From CBDCPI01 sp965220245 (GTDB lineage Bacteria > Chloroflexota > Dehalococcoidia > Lucifugimonadales > UBA3495), in the NCBI GenBank assembly GCA_965220245.1, contig CBDCPI010000004.1, positions 1-64,000 on the forward strand: a stretch of 64,000 bases of DNA, read 5' to 3'. Below are positions 51,031 to 59,813 of this stretch, piece by piece; position 1 is the first letter of the stretch; every line of letters starts with the position of its first letter. A program made the translations under genes and the position numbers. The notes below the pieces were generated by a model. That model was not told where the DNA came from, made no database searches, and saw only the letters and a list, made by a program, of their open reading frames with translations.

Positions 51031-51842
51031 GGCGGGCGATACCCAGAGACCTAGGTTTTAGCGGCAGCTTCGGAAGCGCGGCGGCGGCGCTGTATGTCGC
51101 CTTCATCGGGTTACCCATAGCGGCGCTTCTGGTCCGAGCGAGTCAACAGGAAAGCTTTTTTTCGAGTCTCACCAGCGAGTTGGCCGTCACCGCTTTGACC
51201 CTGTCTGCGGTCACTAGCCTCATCAGCATGGCGATAGTGGTGTTGGTGGGCACCCCCTTTGCTTACCTTTTGGCCCGAAGCCACTCACCGTTATTGCGGG
51301 TGGTCGACAGCCTGGTAGAGCTGCCGCTGGTGATACCCCCGGTGGTAGCCGGGGTGGCGATGTTGATGGCCTTTGGGCGCCGGGGCATTCTCGGCCCGGT
51401 GTTGGAGGATGCCGGCATTTTGCTGCCTTTCACCACTGCCGCCGTGATCTTCGCCCAAGTATTCGTAGCCTCGCCGTTCTACGTCCGCTCCGCCAAGCTG
51501 GGCTTCCAATCGGTCTCCTTGGACCACGAGGATGTGTCCAAGACCTTGGGGGTGTCACCGTGGTGGACTTTCTGGCGGCTGACCCTCCCCCTAGCGATGC
51601 CATCCATCCTCACCGGTCTGGCCATCGCTTGGGCCCGGGCTATCTCGGAGTTTGGGGCCACTATAATGTTCGCCGGCAATCTCACCGGCAAGACCCAGAC
51701 AATGCCCTTGGCCATCATGACGGCGATGGAAGGCGACTTAGACACCGCTTTGGTGCTATCCCTTCTGCTGATGGCCGGCGCCGTGATGGTCTTGGCTGCC
51801 TTGGGGTTGGCGGCCCGCCAGCATTGGCAGGGCCGCGCATGA
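51015..51842 (+). CDS. modB: molybdate ABC transporter permease
   Basis: Inner-membrane permease (275 aa) of the molybdate importer. The EAA loop is LGVSPWWTFWRLTLPLAMPS with AWARAISEFGATIMFAGN, the ModB/CysTW signature. The start TTG 51015 is preceded by AAAAGGCGG and overlaps modA by 16 bp; TTG 51027 would give a 4 bp overlap. Transcribed with modA and modC. Confidence 0.93.
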   Translation: MAWVLRRAIPRDLGFSGSFGSAAAALYVAFIGLPIAALLVRASQQESFFSSLTSELAVTALTLSAVTSLISMAIVVLVGTPFAYLLARSHSPLLRVVDSLVELPLVIPPVVAGVAMLMAFGRRGILGPVLEDAGILLPFTTAAVIFAQVFVASPFYVRSAKLGFQSVSLDHEDVSKTLGVSPWWTFWRLTLPLAMPSILTGLAIAWARAISEFGATIMFAGNLTGKTQTMPLAIMTAMEGDLDTALVLSLLLMAGAVMVLAALGLAARQHWQGRA

Positions 51843-51862
51843 CCTGGGCCTGACGAGGAAGT

Positions 51863-52972
51863 ATGACCACGGGTTGGGTAACCTGCAACGCTGGCAGCTT
51901 CACTTTAGAGGCCGACTGGGATGTCCGGCCCGGAGAGGTACTGGTGCTATTTGGCCCATCCGGAGCCGGCAAGACCACTACCTTGCGGGCCATTGCCGGG
52001 CTGCTACGGCCTCGTCAAGGACGCATCGAAATAGGTGGCCGGACTGTCTATGAGCACCAGACCGGGACCTGGGTGCCCTCGCACCGCCGGGGCGTGGGCT
52101 ACTTGACCCAACAGCCGAGTCTATTTCCTCACCTTAACGTGTCCAAAAACATCGCCTACGGAATTCGAAGGTCACCCAAGCACTCCAGAAGCGAACGAGT
52201 CGAGGAGTTGATCGCCGCCTTGCAATTGGAAGGCTTGGAAGAGCGGCGGCCCTGGGAGCTTTCCGGGGGCCAGCAGCAGCGGGTGGCGCTGGCCCGCGCC
52301 CTGGCCCCTTACCCTGAGGTGCTGCTGCTGGACGAGCCCTTTGCCTCTCTTGACATGGAGCTCCGCCGGGTCCTTCGGGCCGAGCTCCGGTCGATGCTGG
52401 CCCAATGGCAAATACCGGTGCTACTGGTTACCCACGACCGGGAGGACGCCCTAGCCTTGGGCGACTCGGTCCAAGTGATAGACGAAGGCTGTACTATCGC
52501 TCGAGGGGCCGCCCTGGATGTGTTGGGCCAGCCGGGTCAAGCTCGGGTGGCCCGTTTGGTCGGAGTCGAAAACCGGTTTAGACTGAAGGTGGAGAGCCGC
52601 AACCCTAGAGACGGGACCATGGTCTGCGCCGGGGCCGGGATTCGGATCGAGGCGCCCCTTGATGAGACGGCGTCGATCCAAGACGAGGTGACGGTGGCGG
52701 TGCGGGCTTCCGATATTATCCTTGCCAACCACGAGATTCTTGGCACGACCGCCCGCAACCGGCTGCGCGGCACAATCAGCAGCGTGGAACTGCGGGCGCC
52801 CGGGTACGAGGTGACTCTGGACTGCGGCCCCGCGGTCCGATGCCAGATTACGGGGGGAGCGTTGGAGGAGATGAATATTAAGCCGGGCCAGACGATGTGG
52901 GCTGTCTTCAAGGCATCATCCTGCTTCTTAATTCAGGAGCCGACGGCGGCGCAAACGGCCAACGGCTGCTGA
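51863..52972 (+). CDS. modC: molybdate ABC transporter ATPase
   Basis: 369 aa ATPase. Walker A GPSGAGKTTT (residues 31-40), signature LSGGQQQRVALARAL, Walker B VLLLDEPFASLD, and VTHDREDALALGD are present. A C-terminal TOBE-like oxyanion-binding domain (VAVRASDIILA, NRLRGTISSVELRAPGYEV) shows it is ModC rather than a general ATPase. Start ATG 21 bp after modB. Confidence 0.94.
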   Translation: MTTGWVTCNAGSFTLEADWDVRPGEVLVLFGPSGAGKTTTLRAIAGLLRPRQGRIEIGGRTVYEHQTGTWVPSHRRGVGYLTQQPSLFPHLNVSKNIAYGIRRSPKHSRSERVEELIAALQLEGLEERRPWELSGGQQQRVALARALAPYPEVLLLDEPFASLDMELRRVLRAELRSMLAQWQIPVLLVTHDREDALALGDSVQVIDEGCTIARGAALDVLGQPGQARVARLVGVENRFRLKVESRNPRDGTMVCAGAGIRIEAPLDETASIQDEVTVAVRASDIILANHEILGTTARNRLRGTISSVELRAPGYEVTLDCGPAVRCQITGGALEEMNIKPGQTMWAVFKASSCFLIQEPTAAQTANGC

Positions 52973-53304
52973 GCGCTTGAAAGGCCCCGATAAGCAAGGG
53001 AGTCCCTCCGAAAGTTAGCGGATTGCCGGAGCGGGAAACGGTGAATACAAGACGAATCTCGTCGAAATATGACCCTTGTAATCAATTGTGCAGGACTCGG
53101 GGTGTCTTGGCCGGACTAAATTGACACCGAATCCGGAAAATGGGTTGCATATATCCCAACGACGGGTATAATAGTGGCTGAGGCGCAAGTTAGGTTTTCC
53201 TAGGCAGCTAAGGTAGATGAATTCGAGGGGCACTCCCCTTTGGGCGCCGGTTGACCTACTGGGCCAAAACTTTAAGGATGCTGTGACTGCAAGGAGGTCA
53301 ATCC
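52973..53304. other. intergenic region with leader of zinc-ribbon gene
   Basis: 332 bp. A promoter lies at 53145-53172 and predicts a leader of roughly 125 nt before the GTG at 53305. I could not recognise a riboswitch in that leader. The first half shows no feature. Confidence 0.4.
53145..53172 (+). promoter_or_regulatory. sigma-70 promoter of zinc-ribbon gene
   Basis: TTGCAT (53145-53150), a 16 bp spacer and consensus TATAAT (53167-53172), one of the strongest promoters in the window. Confidence 0.7.
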
Positions 53305-53613
53305 GTGGCATTGTCAGATAAGACCCTAATCTGCGTGGAGTGTGGGGGCGAGTTCATCTTCACGGCTGGAGAGCAGGAGTTCTTCAACGCTCGTGGCTTC
53401 TCCAACGAGCCCAAGCGCTGCCGAAGTTGCCGTGCAGTTCGACGGACCGAGCAGAGAGGGGGCATGTACCAAGACTCCCCTAGAGAGATGTACCCGATTG
53501 TATGCGCTGAATGCGGCTCTGACGCGATGGTCCCGTTTCGGCCACGGGGAGACCGGCCCGTCTATTGCAGTGACTGCTTTAGCAAGATGCGTAACGAGTC
53601 TTCAGACTTCTAA
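53305..53613 (+). CDS. double zinc-ribbon small protein
   Basis: 102 aa protein with two CxxC pairs in each of two ribbons: CVECGGEF with CRSCR, and CAECGSDA with CSDC. The first ribbon (LICVECGGEFIFTAGEQEFF, then KRCRSC) matches the zinc-ribbon domain PF13451-like family of small proteins; the second matches the CxxC...PVYCSDCF type. It probably binds RNA, DNA or a protein partner. GTG start with a perfect AAGGAGGT six bases upstream, a strong promoter and a strong terminator all suggest high expression. Confidence 0.85.
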   Translation: MALSDKTLICVECGGEFIFTAGEQEFFNARGFSNEPKRCRSCRAVRRTEQRGGMYQDSPREMYPIVCAECGSDAMVPFRPRGDRPVYCSDCFSKMRNESSDF

Positions 53614-53638
53614 CCCGAAGATCACGAAAGTCAACTCA

Positions 53639-53669
53639 AGGGCTGGCGCTAGGCCAGCCCTTTTGATTT
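53639..53669 (+). terminator. terminator of zinc-ribbon gene
   Basis: GGGCTGGC (53640-53647), 5-nt loop, GCCAGCCC (53653-53660), then TTTTGATTT. Canonical intrinsic terminator. Confidence 0.85.
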
Positions 53670-53845
53670 GCCCTCCTGCATACTTTTATTCCTAGTCGGC
53701 GGACCCACCAAAACCACGGTCACGGGGACATGGACCGAGCCGATGCTGGCCAGATTGAACGGCGCCCGGTAAAACCGCTAAAATGGCAACGGCGGCGGTC
53801 CCGCCATAAGCCTAAGCATTCTGCCCAACATTACCGCACGAAAAT

Positions 53846-55339
53846 TTGAAGCCCTTCTTCACTCTAGCCGGGGTCAAAATATTGAAATTCAAGGACCTGC
53901 AAGACTTCATCGGATTCTTGGAAACAAAGGGCCAGTTGCGCCGCATACCGGTCCCGGTTAGCTGCGACCTTGAAATCACCGAAATCGCCGACCGCGTGGT
54001 TAAGCAGGGTGGCCCGGCCCTCCTCTTTGAAAACGTCACCGGCCACGACATGCCGGTGCTAATCAACATGTACGGCACGGCGCAACGCATGGCTTGGGCC
54101 TTGGGTGTGGAGCGGTTGGAAGACTTGGTGGAACGGGTAGAGGGCCTCTTACACCTGATGCAAGGTCCACCCGAAGGGCTGATGAACAAGATCCGGACCT
54201 TGGGCCAATTGGTCCACATGGGTTCGTTCCAACCCAAAACCGTGCGAAACGCCCCTTGCCAGGAAGAGGTTTACCAGGGAGAAGACGTGGACTTGTTCCA
54301 GCTTCCGGTGTTGAAGTGCTGGCCTTTGGACGGGGGCCGGTACATTACGTTACCTCTGGTGATTACCCGCGATCCGGCGACCGGCGTCCAAAACTACGGC
54401 ACCTACCGGCTGCAAGTGTACGACCGCAACACTACGGGGATGCACTGGCAGACCCACAAGGTGGGGGCGCACCATTACCGGGTTAACGAGGAGCGGGGCG
54501 AAAAGCGGTTGGAGGTGGCGGTGGCCCTGGGTGGGGACCCGGCCACCATTTGGACCGGTTCGGCCCCTTTACCCCCGGACATGGACGAGATGGTCGTAGC
54601 CGGGTTTCTCCGGGAAGAGGGAGTGGAACTGGTGAAAGGCAAGGTGACGGACTTGCTGGTGCCGGCCCAAGCGGAGATAGTCCTGGAAGGTTATGTAGTC
54701 CAAGGGGAGCAACGCGAGGAAGGGCCTTTTGGCGATCACACCGGCTATTATTCCATGGCCGACCCCTATCCGGTGTTTCACGTGGAGTGCGTCACCCGTC
54801 GCCGGAACCCCATCTACCCGGCAACGATAGTGGGCCGGCCGCCGATGGAAGACTACTGGATGGGGAAGGTCACCGAACGGGTCTTTCTGCCTACCCTGAA
54901 GATGGTTCTGCCCGAAATCGTAGACATCAACATGCCTGCCGAGGGCGTGTTTCACAACCTGGTAATCGTGTCCATCAAGAAGGAGTTTCCCGGGCAAGCG
55001 CACAAGGTGATGCACGGGTTGTGGGGGCTGGGGTTGATGAGCCTGGCCAAGACCATCGTGGTGGTCGACGACTTTGTTGATGTGCATAATCCCTCGGAGG
55101 TGGTGTGGCGGGTTGCCAACAACATCGACCCGGCCCAAGACTTGGTCATAGCCAAAGGTCCCATCGACGACCTGGACCACGCTTCTCCAACCCCCAGATT
55201 CGGCAGCAAAGTTGGCATTGACGCCACCCGCAAAGGACCTTTGGAAGGCCGACAGCGGCAATGGCCCCCGGACATAGTGATGAGCCCGGAAATACAAAGC
55301 CTAGTTACGAGCAAGTGGAGCGAATACGGCATCGAGTGA
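53846..55339 (+). CDS. ubiD: UbiD-family decarboxylase (MqnL-like)
   Basis: Prenylated-FMN-dependent decarboxylase (497 aa). FKDLQDFIGFLETKGQLRRI and PALLFENVTGHDMPV form the N-terminus; RYITLPLVITRDPATG is the prFMN region. EGYVVQGEQREEGPFGDHTGYYS contains the conserved catalytic Glu-rich segment (core EEGPFGDHTGYY). It is followed by UbiA-, UbiX- and UbiE-type genes, so the likely job is decarboxylation of prenylated 6-naphthoate in the futalosine menaquinone pathway. The start may be TTG 53846 or TTG 53882; the second gives MKFKDLQDF, the usual N-terminus. Confidence 0.92.
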   Translation: MKPFFTLAGVKILKFKDLQDFIGFLETKGQLRRIPVPVSCDLEITEIADRVVKQGGPALLFENVTGHDMPVLINMYGTAQRMAWALGVERLEDLVERVEGLLHLMQGPPEGLMNKIRTLGQLVHMGSFQPKTVRNAPCQEEVYQGEDVDLFQLPVLKCWPLDGGRYITLPLVITRDPATGVQNYGTYRLQVYDRNTTGMHWQTHKVGAHHYRVNEERGEKRLEVAVALGGDPATIWTGSAPLPPDMDEMVVAGFLREEGVELVKGKVTDLLVPAQAEIVLEGYVVQGEQREEGPFGDHTGYYSMADPYPVFHVECVTRRRNPIYPATIVGRPPMEDYWMGKVTERVFLPTLKMVLPEIVDINMPAEGVFHNLVIVSIKKEFPGQAHKVMHGLWGLGLMSLAKTIVVVDDFVDVHNPSEVVWRVANNIDPAQDLVIAKGPIDDLDHASPTPRFGSKVGIDATRKGPLEGRQRQWPPDIVMSPEIQSLVTSKWSEYGIE

Positions 55340-55379
55340 CCCTCCCGCCAGAGGCGGGCCGACTCAAGGCGACTAATTA

Positions 55380-55443
55380 GTGGCTAGTCGCCAGTGGCTA
55401 GTGGTTGGGAGAGAGGGGGCTAACCACTGACCACCAACCACTG
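55380..55443. repeat. short interspersed palindromic sequence
   Basis: Several copies of TAGTGGCTAGT/CCACTGACCACCAACCAC-like motifs in opposite orientation form an imperfect hairpin between the ubiD and ubiA genes. It may be an intergenic repeat; no other copy was seen in the window. Confidence 0.4.
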
Positions 55444-55464
55444 GTCATAGGAGTTGAGGGCAGG

Positions 55465-56361
55465 ATGGCAAGAATAGCGGTCCACCACGCTGCGGAGTTC
55501 CCTAGGACGTTGGTCCTCAAGATGCCCCTCTTCCTGGGGTCCATTCGCATCTGGGAAACCCTTTACGCGGCTCCCTTCGGCTACATCGGAATGGTGCTGG
55601 CTGCCCAAGGCTGGCCGGGCTGGAGCACTTTTATCTGGATTACCGTCGCCATGGCGGGAGTCCGCACCTTGGGGATGTCTGCCAACCGCTTGATCCATCA
55701 CAAGGAAGATTCGGCCAACCCCCGGACCGCCACCCGACACCTCCCCAGTGGACAACTAAAACCACGCGAAGTCGTGGGGATGATGGTCGTGGCCACGGGG
55801 TTATTTTTCTACGCCGCCTCCCAGCTCAACGGCTTGGCGTTGGCGCTGGCCCCGGTCGCGGCCGCCTACGTGGTGCTGTACTCTTACGCCAAATACTATA
55901 CTTGGAGCTGTCATTTCTTCTTGGGATGGGCCCTAGGCATATCCCCTTCGGCAGCCTGGATTGCGGTCACCGGGCGTCTCGACCCTGAAGTGGCCCTGCT
56001 GTCGTTTGCTGTAGCCACTTGGGCCGGCGGGTTCGACGTGGTTTACGGGTGCGCCGATTACGAGTTTGACCGGAGGTACGGCGTTCATTCCCTTCCCAGC
56101 AAATTCGGTATCGCGACGGCTCTCTGGGTAACCAAGGGGATGCACTTCTGCGCTGCGGCAGCCCTTTTGGCGGTGGGCCTTTGGTTAGACCTCGGGTATT
56201 TCTACTTCATCGGCTGGGCCATCGCGGTATCTTTGCTGGCCTTCGAAAACAGCTTGGTGCGGGCCACCGACCTCTCAAAGCTGCGCTCGCCCTTCTTTAA
56301 GTACAACAGCACGATCTCGGTGCTGCTGCTGCTATTCACGGTGCTGGCAGTGGTGTTGTGA
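55465..56361 (+). CDS. ubiA: UbiA-family prenyltransferase (MqnP-like)
   Basis: Membrane prenyltransferase (298 aa from ATG 55465; GAGGGCAGG upstream) with about eight TM segments. The first Asp-rich site is altered-looking but present as NRLIHHKEDSANPRTATRHLPSG, and the second as YGCADYEFDRRYGVHSLPSKFG (DxxxD). Typical 4-hydroxybenzoate or dihydroxynaphthoate polyprenyltransferase. Flanked by ubiD and ubiX homologues, it would attach the isoprenoid chain to 1,4-dihydroxy-6-naphthoate. A longer frame from 55405 runs through repeat sequence. Confidence 0.92.
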   Translation: MARIAVHHAAEFPRTLVLKMPLFLGSIRIWETLYAAPFGYIGMVLAAQGWPGWSTFIWITVAMAGVRTLGMSANRLIHHKEDSANPRTATRHLPSGQLKPREVVGMMVVATGLFFYAASQLNGLALALAPVAAAYVVLYSYAKYYTWSCHFFLGWALGISPSAAWIAVTGRLDPEVALLSFAVATWAGGFDVVYGCADYEFDRRYGVHSLPSKFGIATALWVTKGMHFCAAAALLAVGLWLDLGYFYFIGWAIAVSLLAFENSLVRATDLSKLRSPFFKYNSTISVLLLLFTVLAVVL

Positions 56362-56993
56362 GGCCCGCCGCTTCCCCGGTAACAATGTCGCCAATGCCTC
56401 CTGTAATCGTGGGCATCACCGGGGCCAGCGGCTCGGTACTTGCTCTTAACGCAGTAGACCAGCTATTGCGCCGAGAGGTACCCACGGTCGTAGTCTGCTC
56501 CAACCACGCCCGGATGGTATGGCAGGAGGAGCTGAGCGTACCCTTCAGCGAGACCCTGTCGGAATGGCGGGAAGACCCCAACTTCAAGTTCTACTCCGCC
56601 AACGACCTCCAAGCGCCCATCGCCAGCGGGACCTACCCCACCAGAGGAATGGTCATCGTACCGGCCAGTATGAACACTGTGGCGTCCTTGGCCCACGGAA
56701 TGACGGGACACCTGGTCCACCGGGCTGCCGATGTGTGCCTTAAAGAAGGGCGGCGCTTGGTTTTAGTACCTAGAGAAACTCCGCTCCATAGCGTGCACCT
56801 GGAAAATATGCTAACTCTCAGCCGTTTGGGCGTCGTGGTGCTGCCGCCGGAGCCCGCCTTCTACTTGCATCCCCAGAGCGTCGACGACATCGTTAGGTTT
56901 GTCGTCGGCCGTATCCTGGTTGCTCTGAACATCGAAGAGTCCCTCCCCGCAGAGTTTCGCTACCAAGGGGAAGACGGCGCCGGCGCCAATTGA
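56358..56993 (+). CDS. ubiX: flavin prenyltransferase UbiX (MqnM-like)
   Basis: 211 aa enzyme that prenylates FMN to prFMN, the cofactor of UbiD decarboxylases. VGITGASGSVLALNAVDQLL is the FMN-binding loop; VVCSNHARMVWQEEL, ASGTYPTRGMVIVPASMNTVASLAHG (SMNT) and RRLVLVPRETPLHSVHLENM (the VPRE..L motif) are conserved. GTG start overlaps the ubiA stop (GTGA). Providing prFMN to the adjacent UbiD fits its position. Confidence 0.94.
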   Translation: MRPAASPVTMSPMPPVIVGITGASGSVLALNAVDQLLRREVPTVVVCSNHARMVWQEELSVPFSETLSEWREDPNFKFYSANDLQAPIASGTYPTRGMVIVPASMNTVASLAHGMTGHLVHRAADVCLKEGRRLVLVPRETPLHSVHLENMLTLSRLGVVVLPPEPAFYLHPQSVDDIVRFVVGRILVALNIEESLPAEFRYQGEDGAGAN

Positions 56994-57727
56994 TGGCGGA
57001 GCTTAAGGGAGCGGAAAAACAAAAGTACGTAGCGGACCTGTTCACCCGGATTGCGGACCGCTACGACCTGATGAACGACCTTATGACCGCTGGACAACAC
57101 CGGCGTTGGAAAGAACAGACTGCCCAAATAACCGCCAAGGGGCTGCACGGAAAGTCCCTCGATGTAGCCACGGGCACCGGAGACCTAGCCCTAGCCCTGT
57201 CCCGGCGCCCAGCCATCGAGCACTCGGTGGGGATAGACCTGCTGCCCAATATGGTCGCATTAGGCGCCGCCAAAGTGGAAGCCAAGGGCCTGAACGACCG
57301 GACCACTCTACTGGTAGGCGATGCTCTGCAACTGCCCTTTCAGAGTGGCAGCTTTGCTTGCGCCACTGCCGGGTTCAGTCTTCGCAACATGCCCGATTTG
57401 CCTCTGGCGTTGGCGGAAATGGTCCGGGTCGTCAGGCCGGGCGGACGTATTACCACGCTGGAACTGAGCCCGATGCCGCCCGGTTTAAAGTCCCGGTTGT
57501 TTAGCCCGTTATTTCGACTTTATTTCCACCGATTGGTGCCGCTGCTCGGTCGCCTGATTTCGGGAGACCGCTCGGCGTACACCTATTTGCCCCAGTCGGT
57601 GGACTACTTTTTGGAAGCGGACCGCTTGGCGAATTTATTCCAAGACACCGGCTTGGAGCAGGTAGGTTATAAGCGGCTTGGCCTGGGTACAGTAACGGTA
57701 CATTGGGGGCAGCGTCCATTGAAGTGA
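56993..57727 (+). CDS. menG: demethylmenaquinone methyltransferase
   Basis: UbiE/MenG C-methyltransferase (244 aa), last step of quinone synthesis. DLFTRIADRYDLMNDLMTAGQHRRWK is the UbiE N-terminal signature (core YDLMNDLMTAGQHRRWK). LDVATGTGDLAL is AdoMet motif I and the late GYKRLGLGTVTVHWG is the usual C-terminus. ATG 56993 overlaps the ubiX stop (TGATG). It ends the four-gene quinone cluster. Confidence 0.94.
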   Translation: MAELKGAEKQKYVADLFTRIADRYDLMNDLMTAGQHRRWKEQTAQITAKGLHGKSLDVATGTGDLALALSRRPAIEHSVGIDLLPNMVALGAAKVEAKGLNDRTTLLVGDALQLPFQSGSFACATAGFSLRNMPDLPLALAEMVRVVRPGGRITTLELSPMPPGLKSRLFSPLFRLYFHRLVPLLGRLISGDRSAYTYLPQSVDYFLEADRLANLFQDTGLEQVGYKRLGLGTVTVHWGQRPLK

Positions 57728-57844
57728 GGCCGGGACGTGAGAGTTAGCTTGTTCAGCCAAAGTGATTGGGATACACTGTTACAGTAAAATTCTGAATCCC
57801 CACCTAACGGGTCATGTTAATCGATGATTAATTCTGGAAGCTCC

Positions 57845-58924
57845 ATGAACCCTGTGTTCGACAAGCTAGATTCAGTGCTTACCCGGTTCGAAGAGATTGA
57901 GGAAACAATGGCCCGCCCGGAGGTAGCAACCAACTTCGAACAGGTGCAAGAACTGGCCAAAGAGCGGGCATCTCTTGAAGGGCTGGTGGGCATCTTCCGC
58001 CAACGCCAGAGGCTGGCCCAAGAAAGAGACGGCTTGGCAGAGTTGCTCCGGGACGAGTCGGACCCCGAAATGGCCCGCATGGCCAAAGAGGAGTCGGACG
58101 ACCTGGAAGACCGGTTAGAGCAGTTGGGTAGAGAGTTAAGGCTAGCCCTGCTGCCGAAAAACCCCAATGATGACCGCAGTGTCATTGTGGAGATCCGGGC
58201 CGGCACCGGAGGAGCAGAGGCAAGCTTGTTCGCCAGCGATCTATTTAGGGCCTATACCCGTTATGCCCAGTTGCAAAACTGGAAAGTCGACATCATGGAC
58301 TCCAACCCGTCGGACTTGGGCGGATTCAACAAGATAGTGTTCGAGGTCCAAGGCAAGGGGGCCTTTAGCCGGCTTAAGTACGAAAGGGGCGTGCACCGGG
58401 TGCAGCGAGTCCCGGATACCGAGGCCCAAGGCCGCATCCACACCTCCACGGCCACCGTGGCTGTATTGCCCGAGGCTGACGAGGTGGAGATCAACATCAA
58501 CCCCGACGACCTGCGTATCGACATTTTCCATGCCGGGGGCCACGGCGGGCAAAACGTCAATAAAGTAGCTACTGCGGTGCGGATCGTTCATGAACCTACG
58601 GGACTAACGGTAGTTTGTCAGGACGAACGCTCGCAGCACAAGAACAAGCAGAAGGCGATGGCAATGTTGCGGGCCCGTATCTACGACGCAGAGCAGGAAC
58701 GGCATGCGGCTGCGATAACGGAGACACGGCGGGCCCAAGTCGGCGCCGCCGAGCGCTCCGAGAAGATCCGGACCTACAACTTCCCTCAAGACCGGATTAC
58801 CGACCACCGGGTCAACGCGAGCTTCCACGGTATGCCGAGGGTGTTGGACGGCGGCCTAGACGACATCATCGACCGGCTGGCCGCCTGGGAGCAGCAACAG
58901 TTATTGGCCGAAGGCTTGGGCTGA
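57845..58924 (+). CDS. prfA: peptide chain release factor 1
   Basis: Class-I release factor for UAA and UAG stop codons (359 aa from ATG 57845, preceded by GGAAG). With this start the GGQ tripeptide (GGHGGQNVNK) falls at residues 233-235, the same number as in E. coli RF1, which supports it over ATG 57824. The codon-recognition loop reads RVPDTEAQGRIHTS, i.e. a P-x-T motif with Asp in the middle. Followed 14 bp later by prmC, which methylates its GGQ glutamine. Confidence 0.95.
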   Translation: MNPVFDKLDSVLTRFEEIEETMARPEVATNFEQVQELAKERASLEGLVGIFRQRQRLAQERDGLAELLRDESDPEMARMAKEESDDLEDRLEQLGRELRLALLPKNPNDDRSVIVEIRAGTGGAEASLFASDLFRAYTRYAQLQNWKVDIMDSNPSDLGGFNKIVFEVQGKGAFSRLKYERGVHRVQRVPDTEAQGRIHTSTATVAVLPEADEVEININPDDLRIDIFHAGGHGGQNVNKVATAVRIVHEPTGLTVVCQDERSQHKNKQKAMAMLRARIYDAEQERHAAAITETRRAQVGAAERSEKIRTYNFPQDRITDHRVNASFHGMPRVLDGGLDDIIDRLAAWEQQQLLAEGLG

Positions 58925-58938
58925 TCCGGGCGCCCCTG

Positions 58939-59799
58939 ATGGCATCCCTTCGCGAGGTCCTCCAGAACACCCACCAAGCCTTGGAATCAGCGGGGATTCC
59001 CGACGCCCGCCTTGAGGCGGAAGTCCTGATCATGAACCTGATGCGGCTCCCGCGCCAAGACATCTTTGCCAATCAGGAAAACGAGGTTGGCCCCCAGCAA
59101 GAGCAGGAACTTGGCGCGTTGGTGGAACGCCGGCTTACCCGGGAACCTCTGGCGTATATCCTGGGTTACCGGGAATTCTACGGAATTAACCTGCTGGTAA
59201 CTCCGGGCGTGCTGATACCCCGTCCCGAGACCGAGATGCTGGTGGAGCACGCCCTGTTCATGGCCTTGATGGGAATGGAGACCCGCGAGTTGGTGATCGC
59301 CGATATTGGCACCGGGTCCGGCGCTATCGCGGTCAACTTGGCGATTCACCTGCCGGCCGCCAACATCTACGCCTTCGATTTTACGGACGGGGCGCTGGAC
59401 GTGGCGGCCTACAACGTCAGGGCTCATAACGTGGCCGACCGGGTGACCTTGGGGAAAGGCGATTTGCTAGAGCCGCTGCCCGAGCCGGTAGACTTGATTA
59501 TCGCCAACCTGCCGTACCTACCGAGCGGCCGGATCGACACCCTTCAGCCCGAAATTCAGTGGGAGCCTCGTCAGGCGCTGGACGGCGGCGCTGATGGACT
59601 GGACGTCATCCGCAGGTTGCTGAGCCAAGCGCCCGGTAAGCTGAAGACCCCCGGGACCATACTGCTGGAGTTGGACCCCGAACAAGTTCCAGCAGTTGAG
59701 GACTTGGCCGCGCTGCACTTCCCCGAAGCCTCCACCAGCGTCGAGCAGGACTTGGCGGGACTGGACCGGATCTTCACCATTAGCCGAAGCGCGGACTAG
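58939..59799 (+). CDS. prmC: release factor glutamine methyltransferase
   Basis: PrmC/HemK (286 aa) methylating the GGQ glutamine of release factors. N-terminal helical domain (ARLEAEVLIMNLMRLPRQDI), EPLAYILGYREFYG, PGVLIPRPETEMLVE, AdoMet motif I IADIGTGSGAIAVNLA. The catalytic NPPY motif is NLPY here (IIANLPYLP, residues about 190-193). ATG 58939 is used; a frame open from 58615 simply overlaps prfA. The downstream gene is convergent, only 14 bp away. Confidence 0.92.
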   Translation: MASLREVLQNTHQALESAGIPDARLEAEVLIMNLMRLPRQDIFANQENEVGPQQEQELGALVERRLTREPLAYILGYREFYGINLLVTPGVLIPRPETEMLVEHALFMALMGMETRELVIADIGTGSGAIAVNLAIHLPAANIYAFDFTDGALDVAAYNVRAHNVADRVTLGKGDLLEPLPEPVDLIIANLPYLPSGRIDTLQPEIQWEPRQALDGGADGLDVIRRLLSQAPGKLKTPGTILLELDPEQVPAVEDLAALHFPEASTSVEQDLAGLDRIFTISRSAD

Positions 59800-59813
59800 G
59801 TGCCGAACCCGCC

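Noticed and set aside
54569..55297. 242-codon minus-strand ORF opposite ubiD
   Set aside because: His-rich low-information text and complete overlap with a well-conserved UbiD gene.
58410..58440. RF1 codon-recognition loop P-D-T as a sign of altered stop-codon use
   Set aside because: Only the outer Pro and Thr of P-x-T are conserved in RF1 proteins; the middle residue varies, so no recoding is implied.
58615..58938. 108-residue extension of PrmC upstream of ATG 58939
   Set aside because: It overlaps prfA in another frame and adds Arg-rich non-conserved sequence; PrmC is complete without it.
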